From positions 212,063 to 276,062 of the forward strand of contig NZ_QQAV01000003.1 of assembly GCF_003350475.1 (NCBI RefSeq): a DNA stretch of 64,000 nt. Reading direction: 5' to 3'. Under the pieces are notes generated by a model, which searched no databases, was not told the origin of the DNA, and saw only the letters and a list, made by a program, of their open reading frames with translations. The DNA comes from Pseudacidovorax intermedius. GTDB lineage: Bacteria > Pseudomonadota > Gammaproteobacteria > Burkholderiales > Burkholderiaceae_C. Shown piece by piece: positions 1-8,490 of the stretch. The position numbers were made by a program, and so were the translations under genes. The first letter of the stretch is position 1, and the number at the start of each line of letters is the position of its first letter.

Positions 1-1437
1 CTGCAGCGCCAGGGCGAGGGCTGGCAATGGCCGGCCGACGCCCCGCTCGCCGGCCGGCTGCAGGCCAGCCTGCCGCAGCTGGGCGTCTGGTCCATGCTGG
101 CGCCGCCGGGCTGGCGCATCGCCGGCACGCTGGAGGCCGACGCCACCCTGGCCGGCCAACGCAACGACCCGCGCTGGAACGGCACCGTCCGCGCCGACCA
201 GCTGGCGCTGAAGGCCGCGGTCGAGGGCCTGGACCTGCGCGACGGCCGACTGCGCGCCACGCTGGCCGGCAACCGCGTGGTGATCGAGGAATTCCGCCTT
301 CAGGGCGGCCCCGGCAGCCGGGTGCGCATTCCCGGCCGCAGCGGCAACCTGAGCACCGTCGCCAGCCAGGCCGCGCAGGACGGCGGTAGCCTCACGATGA
401 GCGGCGAGCTGGGCTGGGGCCCGGCCAGCGCGGGCCGCTCGGGGCTGTCGATGTCGATGCGCGGCGAGATCCGCAGCCTGCGCGCGCTGGTGCGCTCCGA
501 CCGTCAGCTCACGCTGTCGGGCCAGTTGCAGGCCGGCCTGCAGGACGGCCAGATCCGACTGCGCGGCGACCTCACGGCCGACCGCGCCGTGATCATCCTC
601 CCCGACGAGAGCGCGCCCGGCCTGGGCAGCGATGTGGTGGTGCATTCCGCCGCCCGCGACGCGCAGGAACGCAAGAAGGCCGAGGCGGCCGAGGTGTCGC
701 CCCAGCAGCCCACCACCGCCAAGCCGCCGGACATCCAGGTCGGCTTCGACCTGGGCCGCGATTTCGCGGTGCAGGGCCGCGGCATCACCACGCGGCTGGA
801 AGGCAAGCTGGACATCCGTGCCACCAGCACGACGGCGCCCCCGCGTGTGACCGGCGAGATCCGCACCGTGCAGGGCCAGTACCGCGCCTACGGCCAAGCG
901 CTGGACGTGGAAAGCGGCATCGTCCGCTTCAACGGTCCGGTGGACAACCCGCAGCTGGACATCCTGGCCCTGCGGCCCAACATCAGCCAGCGCGCGGGCG
1001 TGCAGATCACCGGCTCGGCGCAGGCGCCGCGGGTCAAGCTCTATTCCGACCCGCCGCTGTCGGATGCCGAGGTGCTGTCGTGGGTCGTGCTGGGCCGGGC
1101 CTCCGCCGCCAGCGGTGGCGAGGCGCAACTGATGCAGCAGGCCGCCCTGGCGCTGCTGGGCCGTCTGGGTGCGGGCGGCGAAGGCGGCAGCCTGGCCAGC
1201 CGCTTCGGCCTGGACGAGATCGGCTTCAAGGGCGGCGGCAACGGCGACGTGGCCGGCTCGGCCATCACGCTGGGCAAGCGGCTCTCGGACGACTTCTACG
1301 TCACCTACGAGCGCAGCCTGGCGGGCACGCTGGGCACGCTGTACTTCTTCTACGACCTCACGCGCAACCTCACGCTGCGCGGGCAGGCGGGAATTCAGAG
1401 CGGGATCGATCTGATCTACACCGTGCAATACGACTGA
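1..1437 (+). CDS. tamB: TamB translocation/assembly module, C-terminal part (5' truncated by window edge)
   Basis: The reading frame is open from base 1 and ends at a TGA at 1435-1437, leaving about 478 residues of the C-terminus. The protein is rich in short beta-strand repeats and ends in the conserved DUF490/TamB tail: a segment on binding and expansion of a beta barrel, then a final strand ending IYTVQYD. In the family, TamB spans the periplasm from the inner membrane and works with the Omp85 protein TamA in outer-membrane assembly and lipid transport. The partner tamA would be expected upstream, outside the window. Internal ATGs such as the one at 94 are not the start. Family assignment is firm; the N-terminus cannot be judged. 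Confidence 0.9.
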   Translation: MQRQGEGWQWPADAPLAGRLQASLPQLGVWSMLAPPGWRIAGTLEADATLAGQRNDPRWNGTVRADQLALKAAVEGLDLRDGRLRATLAGNRVVIEEFRLQGGPGSRVRIPGRSGNLSTVASQAAQDGGSLTMSGELGWGPASAGRSGLSMSMRGEIRSLRALVRSDRQLTLSGQLQAGLQDGQIRLRGDLTADRAVIILPDESAPGLGSDVVVHSAARDAQERKKAEAAEVSPQQPTTAKPPDIQVGFDLGRDFAVQGRGITTRLEGKLDIRATSTTAPPRVTGEIRTVQGQYRAYGQALDVESGIVRFNGPVDNPQLDILALRPNISQRAGVQITGSAQAPRVKLYSDPPLSDAEVLSWVVLGRASAASGGEAQLMQQAALALLGRLGAGGEGGSLASRFGLDEIGFKGGGNGDVAGSAITLGKRLSDDFYVTYERSLAGTLGTLYFFYDLTRNLTLRGQAGIQSGIDLIYTVQYD

Positions 1438-1481
1438 CGGACGCGTGCACAGCACGCCGGTCGACGGCCCGGCAAGACGCG

Positions 1482-2573
1482 TCAGCGCGACGGCGCGAAC
1501 CCGACCTTGCCCGTGCGCAGGCGATAGACCTTGCCCACGCCCACCGTCGCGACATACAGCGTGCCCGCCTCCGGGCCGCGACCAAAGCCCACGTTGACGG
1601 GGCTTTCACGGTTCGGCAGGGTGAGTCGCGCCACCAGGGCGCCATCCGGCGTCAACACGTAGATACCGGGCCCCGACGGCGCACTCGGCAGGGCGAGATA
1701 GAGGTTGCCATCCACATCCGTCGTCATGCCGTCCACGCAGCCGGCCTTCTCCAGGTCGAGCAGGACCCGGGGTGCGCCTGGCCGACCGGCGGCATCCAGC
1801 GGATACGCCACCAGGCCGCCCGCCCCCGTGCGGTCCAGGGCCGGCTTGCCCTGCTCGCCGAGCGCATTGGTCCCGGGATCGCAATGGCCCACGTACAAGG
1901 TCCGCCCGTCCGGCGACAGCTCGATGCCGTTCATCTTGGCGTCGTTGCCGAGGATGCGCGACACCGGCCACAGGCCCTTCGCATTGGCCTCGGGCGGATC
2001 GAGCCGGTAGACGGCGTTGATCCGCTGCTCGATGGTCTCGGGTCCGAACAGGCGAAGGTCCGAGAAGAAGATGCGGCCGGCGCGGTCGATCGCCACATCG
2101 TTCGGTGCATTGAACTGCCGGTTCTCGTGGAAATACGCAACCACGCGGTAGCTGCCGCTGCGCAGGTCGGTCACCGAGACGCGACGGCCGCCGTAGTCGG
2201 CCCCTTCCGCGGCGATCAGCCGATCCTGCGCGTCGATGGCCAGGCCGGCGGCCATGTTGCTGGGCTCGCGGAAGATGCGCGGCGTGCCACCGGGCGGCAC
2301 CACCCAGATGCGACCGCCCTGCACACCGGCCGCATCGCTGCAGCCGACCGAGCGTGTGATCTCGGTGAAGTAGACGCTGCCGTCGGACGCACTGGCGATG
2401 CCTTCCATCACGCCGCAGCCGCCCGCGTGAACCAGCTCGAAGGAAGGTGCAGGAAAGAACTCCTGCTGGCGCGCCGGTGCGGCATCGCCGATTTGGCTCA
2501 GCCGCATGGGCGCCGTCTGCGCGTGGGCCTGCAGCGCCAGCACGAGCCCCGCCAGCAGAATCATCGGTCGCAT
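1482..2573 (-). CDS. SMP-30/gluconolactonase-like beta-propeller protein, secreted
   Basis: This 363-residue protein starts with a cleavable signal peptide (hydrophobic core LLAGLVLALQAHAQ), so it should act in the periplasm. The rest looks like a six-bladed propeller of the SMP-30/lactonase or strictosidine-synthase-like fold, with repeats of the type 'G...D..GNLY' and 'APNDVAIDRAGRIFFSD', the motif that binds the metal in SMP-30. Family members open sugar lactones or hydrolyse other cyclic esters. It is the last gene of the minus-strand operon running from the Bug receptor at 8368, 24 bp after the preceding stop. The substrate cannot be read from sequence; a lactone intermediate of the operon's pathway is a reasonable guess. 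Confidence 0.8.
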   Translation of the reverse strand: MRPMILLAGLVLALQAHAQTAPMRLSQIGDAAPARQQEFFPAPSFELVHAGGCGVMEGIASASDGSVYFTEITRSVGCSDAAGVQGGRIWVVPPGGTPRIFREPSNMAAGLAIDAQDRLIAAEGADYGGRRVSVTDLRSGSYRVVAYFHENRQFNAPNDVAIDRAGRIFFSDLRLFGPETIEQRINAVYRLDPPEANAKGLWPVSRILGNDAKMNGIELSPDGRTLYVGHCDPGTNALGEQGKPALDRTGAGGLVAYPLDAAGRPGAPRVLLDLEKAGCVDGMTTDVDGNLYLALPSAPSGPGIYVLTPDGALVARLTLPNRESPVNVGFGRGPEAGTLYVATVGVGKVYRLRTGKVGFAPSR

Positions 2574-2597
2574 GTCATGTCTCCTTGTTCTCGGCGT

Positions 2598-3488
2598 TCA
2601 GGCGTGGCGTTGGAGGAAGGGCAGGACATGCGCCAGCACCTCGTCCGGTGCCTCCTCGGCCATCAGGTGACCGCAGTCGACGGCCGCGCCCTCGACATCG
2701 TCGGCCCAGGCCCGCCAGGTCTCGACCGGATCCGGTGCGCCTGCGCTCGATGCAGACCACAGCACCTGCAGGGGGCAGGCGATGCGGCGGCCGGCCGCGA
2801 GATCGTCGCGGTCGTGCTGCAGGTCGATCGAGGCCGCCGCGCGGTAGTCCTCGACCATGGCATGTCGCACCGACTCCTTGGCGAATGCCCGGTGGTACTC
2901 GGCCAAGGCCTCGGGCGTGACGGCGCCGACCTTGAGCACCGCATTGCGCAGCGCCCAGTCGAGGAAGTAGCCCGGATCGGCGCGCAGCATGCGCTCGGGC
3001 AGATCGAAAGGTTGCGCGAACAGGTACCAGTGGAAGGCCTTGAGCCCGAAGGCCATGCCGGCGCGTTGCCACATCGTCTCGGTCGGGACCACCGTCAACG
3101 AAACGAAGGCGCTGACAGCCTCCGGACGATCCAGGCACAGGCGATAGCCGACGCGCGCGCCGCGGTCGTGGCCCATGACCGCAAAGCGTTCGAAGCCAAG
3201 GGCCCGCATCAGGGCCACCTGATCGCCCCCCAGCGTGCGCTTGCAATGATGGATATGCAGCGGATCGCCGCCCGGCCCGACGCTGTCGCCGTAGCCGCGC
3301 AGATCCGGGGCCACGACGGTGAAATGCCGCGCCAGCGTCGGCGCGATGCGGTGCCAGGCCACATGGGTCTGCGGATACCCATGCAGCAGCAACAGCGGCG
3401 GCCCGCTGCCGCCCACCTCTGCATGGATGGTTGCGTCACCGAGTGCGAAGCGACGCACGTCGAAACCGGGAAAGAAAGGCGTGCTCAT
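2598..3488 (-). CDS. alpha/beta hydrolase, haloacetate (fluoroacetate) dehalogenase-like
   Basis: 296 residues with the epoxide-hydrolase/dehalogenase fold. Seen directly: HGYPQ oxyanion region (36-40), nucleophile motif GHDRGAR with Asp108, Arg109 and Arg112, a cap motif with His153-Trp154, Tyr215 and the base His274. These match the carboxylate- and halide-binding residues of fluoroacetate dehalogenases. The usual third triad residue, an Asp 24 positions after the nucleophile, is Thr132 here. The natural substrate may therefore not be a haloacetate, or another acid serves. The stop overlaps nothing; the start overlaps the shikimate-dehydrogenase-like gene by 4 bp (3485-3488), indicating translational coupling. 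Cytoplasmic. Confidence 0.8.
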   Translation of the reverse strand: MSTPFFPGFDVRRFALGDATIHAEVGGSGPPLLLLHGYPQTHVAWHRIAPTLARHFTVVAPDLRGYGDSVGPGGDPLHIHHCKRTLGGDQVALMRALGFERFAVMGHDRGARVGYRLCLDRPEAVSAFVSLTVVPTETMWQRAGMAFGLKAFHWYLFAQPFDLPERMLRADPGYFLDWALRNAVLKVGAVTPEALAEYHRAFAKESVRHAMVEDYRAAASIDLQHDRDDLAAGRRIACPLQVLWSASSAGAPDPVETWRAWADDVEGAAVDCGHLMAEEAPDEVLAHVLPFLQRHA

Positions 3489-4306
3489 CGCTGGTCTCCG
3501 TCGAAGAAGAAATCGGCCATCGCTTCGAGCTGCTCGTCCATCATGTGCCGGCCTGGCACCACACGCGCACCGAGTTGCCGTGCATGCGCCAACAGCGGCG
3601 TGATGGACGGCTCCATGATGACCTCGGCCACCGTGTGGCCGGGCAGGATGGCCGACGGCGAGATGGGCAGTGGATCATCGGGCCGCATGCCCGCGGGCGT
3701 CGCATTCACGACGAGATCGCGCGGACTGGCAGCGTCCCACCGGCCGGCGGCATGCCCAAGCGCACGCAGGCGATCGACCAGGGCAAGCTGCTTCGTCTCG
3801 TCGACGTCGTGCACGTCGATGGCCGCCGCGCCCGCCTCCGCCAGCGCCAGGGCGATCGCGCAGCCCGCCCCACCCGCGCCGACCAGGCCCACACGCCGGC
3901 CCTCGACGTCGAAGCCGCTGCGTACCAGCCCGCGCAGAAAGCCGGCACCGTCGAGCAGGTCGCCCTGCCAACCGTGCGGTGTGCGCCGGACCACGTTCAC
4001 GGCGCGCGCCCGCTGCGCGGCCGGCAGTAGTTCCATCGACAGCGCAGCCACGCGCTGCTTGTGGGGGACGGTGACGACGATGCCCGCGAAGTTGTGCACC
4101 ACATGCAGGGCGTCGAGCAGGCTGCCTACCGCCTCTCCCCGCACATGCATCGGCACCAGCACCGCGTTCGTTCCCCGCGCCTGAAGGAGGCGCGTCAGTG
4201 GGAGCGGCGCCTTCACCTGGGCAACGGGGTCTCCGATGATGCCGAGCACGACGGTGCGGCCGTCGAGCCGCAACCCCTCCCAGCTTTCATTCGTGGTCAT
4301 GGCCAT
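3485..4306 (-). CDS. shikimate dehydrogenase-like NAD(P)-dependent oxidoreductase with altered substrate site
   Basis: 273 residues from the ATG at 4306 (a second ATG lies two codons on). The order is an AroE N-terminal substrate domain and then a Rossmann domain with the GAGGAG motif at 143-148. Catalytic Lys83 (VTVPHK), Asn104 (AVN) and Asp119 are kept. The shikimate-binding SKS motif is replaced by Val31-Lys32-Ala33, so both serines that hold the shikimate carboxylate are missing. This is therefore probably an AroE-family paralogue (YdiB/Ael1/RifI type or new) acting on a related hydroxy-acid ring or another polyol, not the biosynthetic aroE. It overlaps the upstream isomerase gene by 20 bp and the downstream hydrolase by 4 bp, deep within the operon. 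Confidence 0.82.
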   Translation of the reverse strand: MAMTTNESWEGLRLDGRTVVLGIIGDPVAQVKAPLPLTRLLQARGTNAVLVPMHVRGEAVGSLLDALHVVHNFAGIVVTVPHKQRVAALSMELLPAAQRARAVNVVRRTPHGWQGDLLDGAGFLRGLVRSGFDVEGRRVGLVGAGGAGCAIALALAEAGAAAIDVHDVDETKQLALVDRLRALGHAAGRWDAASPRDLVVNATPAGMRPDDPLPISPSAILPGHTVAEVIMEPSITPLLAHARQLGARVVPGRHMMDEQLEAMADFFFDGDQR

Positions 4307-5105
4307 GTCCTTGCAGGAAGTGATGGGCGCTGCGCCAGGCGGCGGCGGCGCGCGAATGGATGTCGAGCGTGGCCGTTCGGATCGCACTCGGCGATTCCAC
4401 CGACAGCACCGCGCCGCCGGCCAGATAAGGCAGCAGACGATGGACCGGCAACGCTCCCTCGCCGGCAAACAGCCGGTGGGCCCGGCCCTCTTCGCTGGCC
4501 GACAGGCCGGGATGCCTCTGCGCGGGTGCGTCGTTGATCTGCATGAAGTGGTGGTCAATGGACGGGTCCACCATGTCTTCCGGCGTGCAGCCCGCGCGGA
4601 AGAAATGCAGCGCGTCGACCACCACGCGCACCGCATCGTGCGCGAAGGGCCGGACCAGTTCCCGGGCCACCTGCAGCGAGCGCGCCGCCGTGTAGACCAT
4701 GAACTCGAGGCCGAGATTCAGGCCGTGCGAGGCGGCACGCTCGGCCAGCATGCCGATGTGGGCCGTGGCGCGGCCGGTGTCGACGTCGTCCACGTTCACC
4801 ATCAGGCGCCGTGCGCCCAGCGCCTGGGCCGAAGCCAGGACGCCGTCGAACGCCCGCGCGTCGAACGCAGGCCGGATGCGCACGATCTCGACATCGTGTA
4901 CCTCGAGCCCCAGCTCGTGAAGGCGCGCGAGCGTCTCGCGCAGCATCGGGCCGCCCTCGTGCATGGGAAAGGGCGCCTCGCCGGGACGCGCAGGATGCAG
5001 CCGCATCCCGACACCGCGAAAGCCCGCCGCATGGGCCGCCTCCACCAACTGCGGCGGCGACGCATCGAGCATGCCCAGGTGCGCGAGCGAGAGCGTGAAG
5101 CTCAT
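4287..5105 (-). CDS. sugar phosphate isomerase/epimerase-like TIM-barrel protein
   Basis: 272 residues of the xylose-isomerase-like TIM-barrel superfamily (AP endonuclease 2 family). Typical barrel-end metal ligands are visible: Glu in LGLEFMVY, Asp in VVDALHF, the QINDAP segment and Glu in LSVESPS. Relatives isomerise or epimerise sugars, and some are 3-dehydroshikimate dehydratases. That makes pairing with the shikimate-dehydrogenase-like neighbour interesting. The ATG at 5105 overlaps the FAD oxidoreductase stop (ATGA, 5102-5105). The frame is open far upstream, but that extension is a shadow of the FAD gene. The reaction is unknown. Confidence 0.8.
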   Translation of the reverse strand: MSFTLSLAHLGMLDASPPQLVEAAHAAGFRGVGMRLHPARPGEAPFPMHEGGPMLRETLARLHELGLEVHDVEIVRIRPAFDARAFDGVLASAQALGARRLMVNVDDVDTGRATAHIGMLAERAASHGLNLGLEFMVYTAARSLQVARELVRPFAHDAVRVVVDALHFFRAGCTPEDMVDPSIDHHFMQINDAPAQRHPGLSASEEGRAHRLFAGEGALPVHRLLPYLAGGAVLSVESPSAIRTATLDIHSRAAAAWRSAHHFLQGHGHDHE

Positions 5106-6529
5106 GCCGGCACCGCCGCACGCGCCTGGCGTAGCGGCACGCCCTGCGCCGTCAGCGCCGCCTGCAGCCGCTTCAGGTCCACGTTGCGCGGCAGCATGTT
5201 GTGGTCGGCCGCCAGCGCCGCGGCCGTACCGGCGGCCTGGCCAGTGAGCCAGCACTGGGGAATCTCCCGCAGGAAGCCGTGGGAGTTCGCATCGCACGCG
5301 ATGTGCTTGCCCGCCGCCAGCACGCCGTCCAGCGTCTCGGGCACGAGCGCACCGTAGGGCACGGAGATGTTGGGAAAGCGCGGCGACGGACTGGGGCTGA
5401 TGCCGATCTCGTCGGGCTCGATGGCACCGGCGTCCCACGTACCGCGAAGCACCCGCTTCACGCCCACCAGCCGGCGTCCGTGCCGTGTGCCGATCTGCGG
5501 TGCCATGAGCATGATCCAGGCGCGCTCGAAACCCGGTGCATGTGCGCGGTAGAACGCCAGATGGTCTTCCATGCTCCGGCGCGATTCCCATTCGACCTGC
5601 GTCATGTCGTCGACATCGAGCGCGCTGAAGCCCGCCTTGCGCGGGCCGAGGAAGGTGGCAACGTCGTTGCGCCACGACACGAGGGGCTTCTCGAAGCTGC
5701 CGACCGTCTCGCGGCCGCGCGCCATGAACGCGGCAAAGGCCTCGGGCTCGTGGGCGCGGAATTCGAGCCAGCGCTGCATGTCCACGCCCGCGAACAGCCA
5801 GGAGGTGTTGATGCAGTGATGGATCTCGCGCGCGTCGATGTCCGAGTCGTAGGCCGCACCGGCCGCGGCATAGAGGTCGCCCTCGCCCGTCGTGTCGACG
5901 ACCACGTGCGCCAGGATGGCGCGGCGGCCCTGCTTGCTCTCGAAGATGGCGCCGGTCACGCGGCCATCTTCGACCACCGGCGCGACCATCCAGGCGTGCA
6001 GGATCAGGTCGACGCCCGCCTCGCGCACCATCTCGTGGTACACGCCCTTCAGCCTCTCGGGATCGATGGTCGGCGAATGGGTGACCACGCCGTGGAAGGC
6101 CGCGGTGCGCAGCGCCCAATGCGCGGCCTGGTCCGGATCCTTCGATCCCCATGCCTCTCGCGGCGGCCCCGCGACGGCATCGGCACCCAGCCGCTCCATG
6201 ATCTCGGCGGCAAGCCCCTGGATCACCGGCTCGCCCTGCCAGTCGCTCATCCGGTCGATCCAGATCACGAGGCCGCCGGTGGAGAGGCCGCCAAGGTGGT
6301 TGTAGCGTTCGAGCAGCACCACCCGCGCGCCGGAACGCGCAGCGGCAACTGCCGCCGCGACGCCGGACGGGCCGCCGCCCAGCACCAGCACATCGCAGCG
6401 GGTGTGCACCGGCGTGTGCCGTGCGGCCTCGGCAATGTGGCCTTGCGGCGCCCGCTGCGTGCGCTGGCTCTGGCGCAGGTTGACGTCGGATTGGAAGAAG
6501 TGGCGGTCTTCCGCGGTGAGGGTTCCCAT
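5102..6529 (-). CDS. FAD-dependent oxidoreductase (FAD_oxidored family)
   Basis: 475 residues. A dinucleotide-binding motif GGGPSGVAAA lies near residues 51-60, followed by the acidic end LLER of the second strand. Then comes the family-typical region with a TTGEGDLYAAAGA segment, where FAD contacts recur, and a C-terminal IACDANSHGFLREIPQCWLTGQAAGTAAA. This architecture matches the PF12831 FAD-dependent dehydrogenases often found in catabolic clusters for sugars and aromatic acids. There is no signal peptide, so it acts in the cytoplasm. About 40 residues precede the FAD motif, a longer lead than usual, so the true start may lie a little inside. It sits 30 bp after the Tat-type hydrolase gene. 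Confidence 0.82.
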   Translation of the reverse strand: MGTLTAEDRHFFQSDVNLRQSQRTQRAPQGHIAEAARHTPVHTRCDVLVLGGGPSGVAAAVAAARSGARVVLLERYNHLGGLSTGGLVIWIDRMSDWQGEPVIQGLAAEIMERLGADAVAGPPREAWGSKDPDQAAHWALRTAAFHGVVTHSPTIDPERLKGVYHEMVREAGVDLILHAWMVAPVVEDGRVTGAIFESKQGRRAILAHVVVDTTGEGDLYAAAGAAYDSDIDAREIHHCINTSWLFAGVDMQRWLEFRAHEPEAFAAFMARGRETVGSFEKPLVSWRNDVATFLGPRKAGFSALDVDDMTQVEWESRRSMEDHLAFYRAHAPGFERAWIMLMAPQIGTRHGRRLVGVKRVLRGTWDAGAIEPDEIGISPSPSPRFPNISVPYGALVPETLDGVLAAGKHIACDANSHGFLREIPQCWLTGQAAGTAAALAADHNMLPRNVDLKRLQAALTAQGVPLRQARAAVPA

Positions 6530-6559
6530 CGTGCAGCTTTCGAGAAGGAGAAGTGGATG

Positions 6560-7357
6560 TCAGGCGGCCAGTTCGCGAAGGAGCGCGCTCAAGGGCCCGG
6601 GTGCGGTCACCATAGCGTCATGGCCTGTCGCGAGCTTTCGCGTCTGCCAGCCCGCGTCCGCGCGGACGCGGGCCTTGGTCGGCTCCAGCGTGGCGATCGG
6701 ATCGGCGGTGCATTCGATGTAGGTCTTTGGCAGGCCGTTGCCCAAGGAGGACTTGAGCTGCAGCGGCTGCAGGTAGGTGCCCACGGGTTGCGGCGTCATG
6801 CGGCGCTGGACCCATGCTGCATCTGCCGCAGCCGTGACCCCGAATGCCGACGGCGGCAGCGCAGGCGCGGCGCCCACGCCGGCACCGGTCTCACGGATGG
6901 TCTTCAGACGCTGGTCGACCACGGACTGCGGGAAGTCCGAGAACAGGCTCTTGCCGGATTCGAGCAGCAGCGAATCCAGGAACACCAGCTGCCTCAGCCG
7001 GGCGCGCGCACGATCGGCGACGCCGGAGATGACGATGCCGGCGTAGCTGTGACCCACCAGCACCACGTCTTCCAGCTCCTCGTACTCGAGGAGATTGACG
7101 ATGTCGTCGATGTGCGTGTCGAGGTTGACCTGGGGCGACAGGAGGTGCCGGCGCTCGCCGAGCCCCGTGAGCGTCGGCGTGAACACCAGATGTCCCGCGG
7201 CGCGCAGCGAGGCAGCCACGTGCTTCCAGCACCAGCCGCCGTGCCAGGCCCCATGCACGAGGACGAAGGGGGGTGAATCCGAGCGCGCCGAAGCGCGCAG
7301 CGGGCCGGTGAGGCTGGCTGCGGCCAGGCCGGCAGCGAAGAGATCTCTGCGTTGCAT
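6560..7357 (-). CDS. alpha/beta hydrolase with Tat-like signal peptide
   Basis: 265 residues beginning MQRRDLFAAGLAAASL, a twin-arginine-like export signal, so the enzyme is likely periplasmic. The body resembles the esterase/hydroxynitrile-lyase-like alpha/beta hydrolases: HGAWHGGWCWK oxyanion region, nucleophile motif GHSYAG, and the catalytic His in ATGHDAM close to the C-terminus. Substrate unknown. The gene lies 9 bp downstream of the Bug receptor, in the same operon. A periplasmic esterase next to a periplasmic carboxylate-binding protein suggests that an ester or lactone is cleaved before capture and uptake. That is an inference. Confidence 0.8.
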   Translation of the reverse strand: MQRRDLFAAGLAAASLTGPLRASARSDSPPFVLVHGAWHGGWCWKHVAASLRAAGHLVFTPTLTGLGERRHLLSPQVNLDTHIDDIVNLLEYEELEDVVLVGHSYAGIVISGVADRARARLRQLVFLDSLLLESGKSLFSDFPQSVVDQRLKTIRETGAGVGAAPALPPSAFGVTAAADAAWVQRRMTPQPVGTYLQPLQLKSSLGNGLPKTYIECTADPIATLEPTKARVRADAGWQTRKLATGHDAMVTAPGPLSALLRELAA

Positions 7358-7366
7358 GTCCGCTCC

Positions 7367-8368
7367 TTATTCGTTGCGTGCGCCGGTCAGCTTGATCACG
7401 CGGCCCCACATTCCGGTGTCCTCCACGATCTGACGGGCGAGCACATCGGGCGCACTGCCGATGGCCAGCCAGCCCTGGTCCTGCAGGCCCTGCTTCACCG
7501 CGGGGGTGCGCAGGATCCGGGCGATCTCCTCCGACAGGCGGTCTGCCACGGACGCGGGCATGCCGGCCGGCCCGAAGATGGCGTTCCACGAAGTCACGTC
7601 GAACGCGCCGCCCGAGGCGTCGAGCGCCGACTGGATCGGCGGCACATCGCCCGCGCCCGGAGAAGGCTGGGCCGAGCTGATTCCGTAGAGCCGCAGGCGC
7701 CCGTTCTTCGCCTGCGGCACGGCGATGGAGGGAATCATGAACGCCAGGTCGATCTGCTGGCCCATGAGCGCCGTCGCGACCTGCGGAAAGCCCGGGAAGG
7801 GCACATGCACCGCGCGGATGCCGGTGTGGGCCTTGAGCAGCTCCATGGTCAGGTGCGAACCCGAGCCTGGCCCGATGGACCCATAGCTGAGCTTGTCACC
7901 CCGGGCCTTCGCAAAGTCGAGAAAGCCGCGCAGATCAGTCGCCGGCATCGCATTGCTGCCCACGAGCACGAAGGGACTGCTCGCGACGAGCGAGATGGGG
8001 CGCAGGTCGCGCGCCACGTCGTAGGGGGTGGAAGGCGTCAGCGCCTTGGCGGTGGTGAGCGGACCGTTGCCGGTGAGACCGATGGTGTGCCCGTCCGTTG
8101 CCCGCGCCACCGCGGTAACGCCGATGCTGCCGGTGGCGCCGACCTTGTTGTCGACGACCACCGGTTGGCCGAGGGCCTGACCGAGGGGATCGGCGATCAG
8201 GCGCGCCAGCGCGTCGGGCGACGAGCCTGGCGGAAAGCCGACGATCAGGCGCAAAGGCTTCTGAGGCCATGCAGAGCTTGCGTGCGCGAGGGCCGGCGCC
8301 AGCGACGCTGCGAGCGCACCGCGCAGCAGATGGCGCCGTCGGGATGAGAAGTCGATAGGGGCTTGCAT
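7367..8368 (-). CDS. Bug-type periplasmic binding protein (tripartite tricarboxylate transporter receptor family)
   Basis: 333 residues from the ATG at 8368. The N-terminus has an arginine-rich Tat-like leader (SSRRRHLLRGALAASLAPALAHA), then the Bug signature PLRLIVGFPPGSSPDALAR, a VVDNKVGATGSIG loop and YGSIGPGSGSHL. The family binds carboxylates, amides or aromatic acids in the periplasm for TctAB-type transport or for sensing. No tctA or tctB gene is nearby, a common situation for Bug proteins in Burkholderiales. As the first gene of the operon, it is divergent from the LysR gene at 8491. The operator in the 122-bp gap most likely controls it. Confidence 0.88.
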   Translation of the reverse strand: MQAPIDFSSRRRHLLRGALAASLAPALAHASSAWPQKPLRLIVGFPPGSSPDALARLIADPLGQALGQPVVVDNKVGATGSIGVTAVARATDGHTIGLTGNGPLTTAKALTPSTPYDVARDLRPISLVASSPFVLVGSNAMPATDLRGFLDFAKARGDKLSYGSIGPGSGSHLTMELLKAHTGIRAVHVPFPGFPQVATALMGQQIDLAFMIPSIAVPQAKNGRLRLYGISSAQPSPGAGDVPPIQSALDASGGAFDVTSWNAIFGPAGMPASVADRLSEEIARILRTPAVKQGLQDQGWLAIGSAPDVLARQIVEDTGMWGRVIKLTGARNE

Positions 8369-8430
8369 GCGTGTCTCCGGTCTGTCCGCGTTTGTCGTTC
8401 CCCCCATTCTTGAGCCGGCGCACCGCGGCG

Positions 8431-8473
8431 AGCGTGATACTTCGTCATTCTTCGCATCACGCTTCGTGATGAC
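8431..8473. promoter_or_regulatory. LysR-type operator region between the divergent LysR gene and Bug operon
   Basis: Several nested inverted repeats are visible. ATCACGCTTCGTGAT (8456-8470) is a 6-3-6 palindrome that fits the T-N11-A LysR box. An 8-bp repeat AGCGTGAT (8431-8438) pairs with ATCACGCT (8456-8463). GTCAT (8444-8448) pairs with ATGAC (8469-8473). The arrangement of a strong recognition site near the regulator's start plus a weaker activation site towards the operon is classic for LysR family promoters. The function is inferred from position and symmetry. Confidence 0.65.
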
Positions 8474-8490
8474 CTGGAGGAGACAACGCC

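Noticed and set aside
1080-4184. A 1034-codon open frame on the plus strand across the SMP-30 and hydrolase genes
   Set aside because: It runs antisense to well-supported genes, has Arg/His-rich low-similarity composition and no motif. Long shadow frames are normal in GC-rich DNA.
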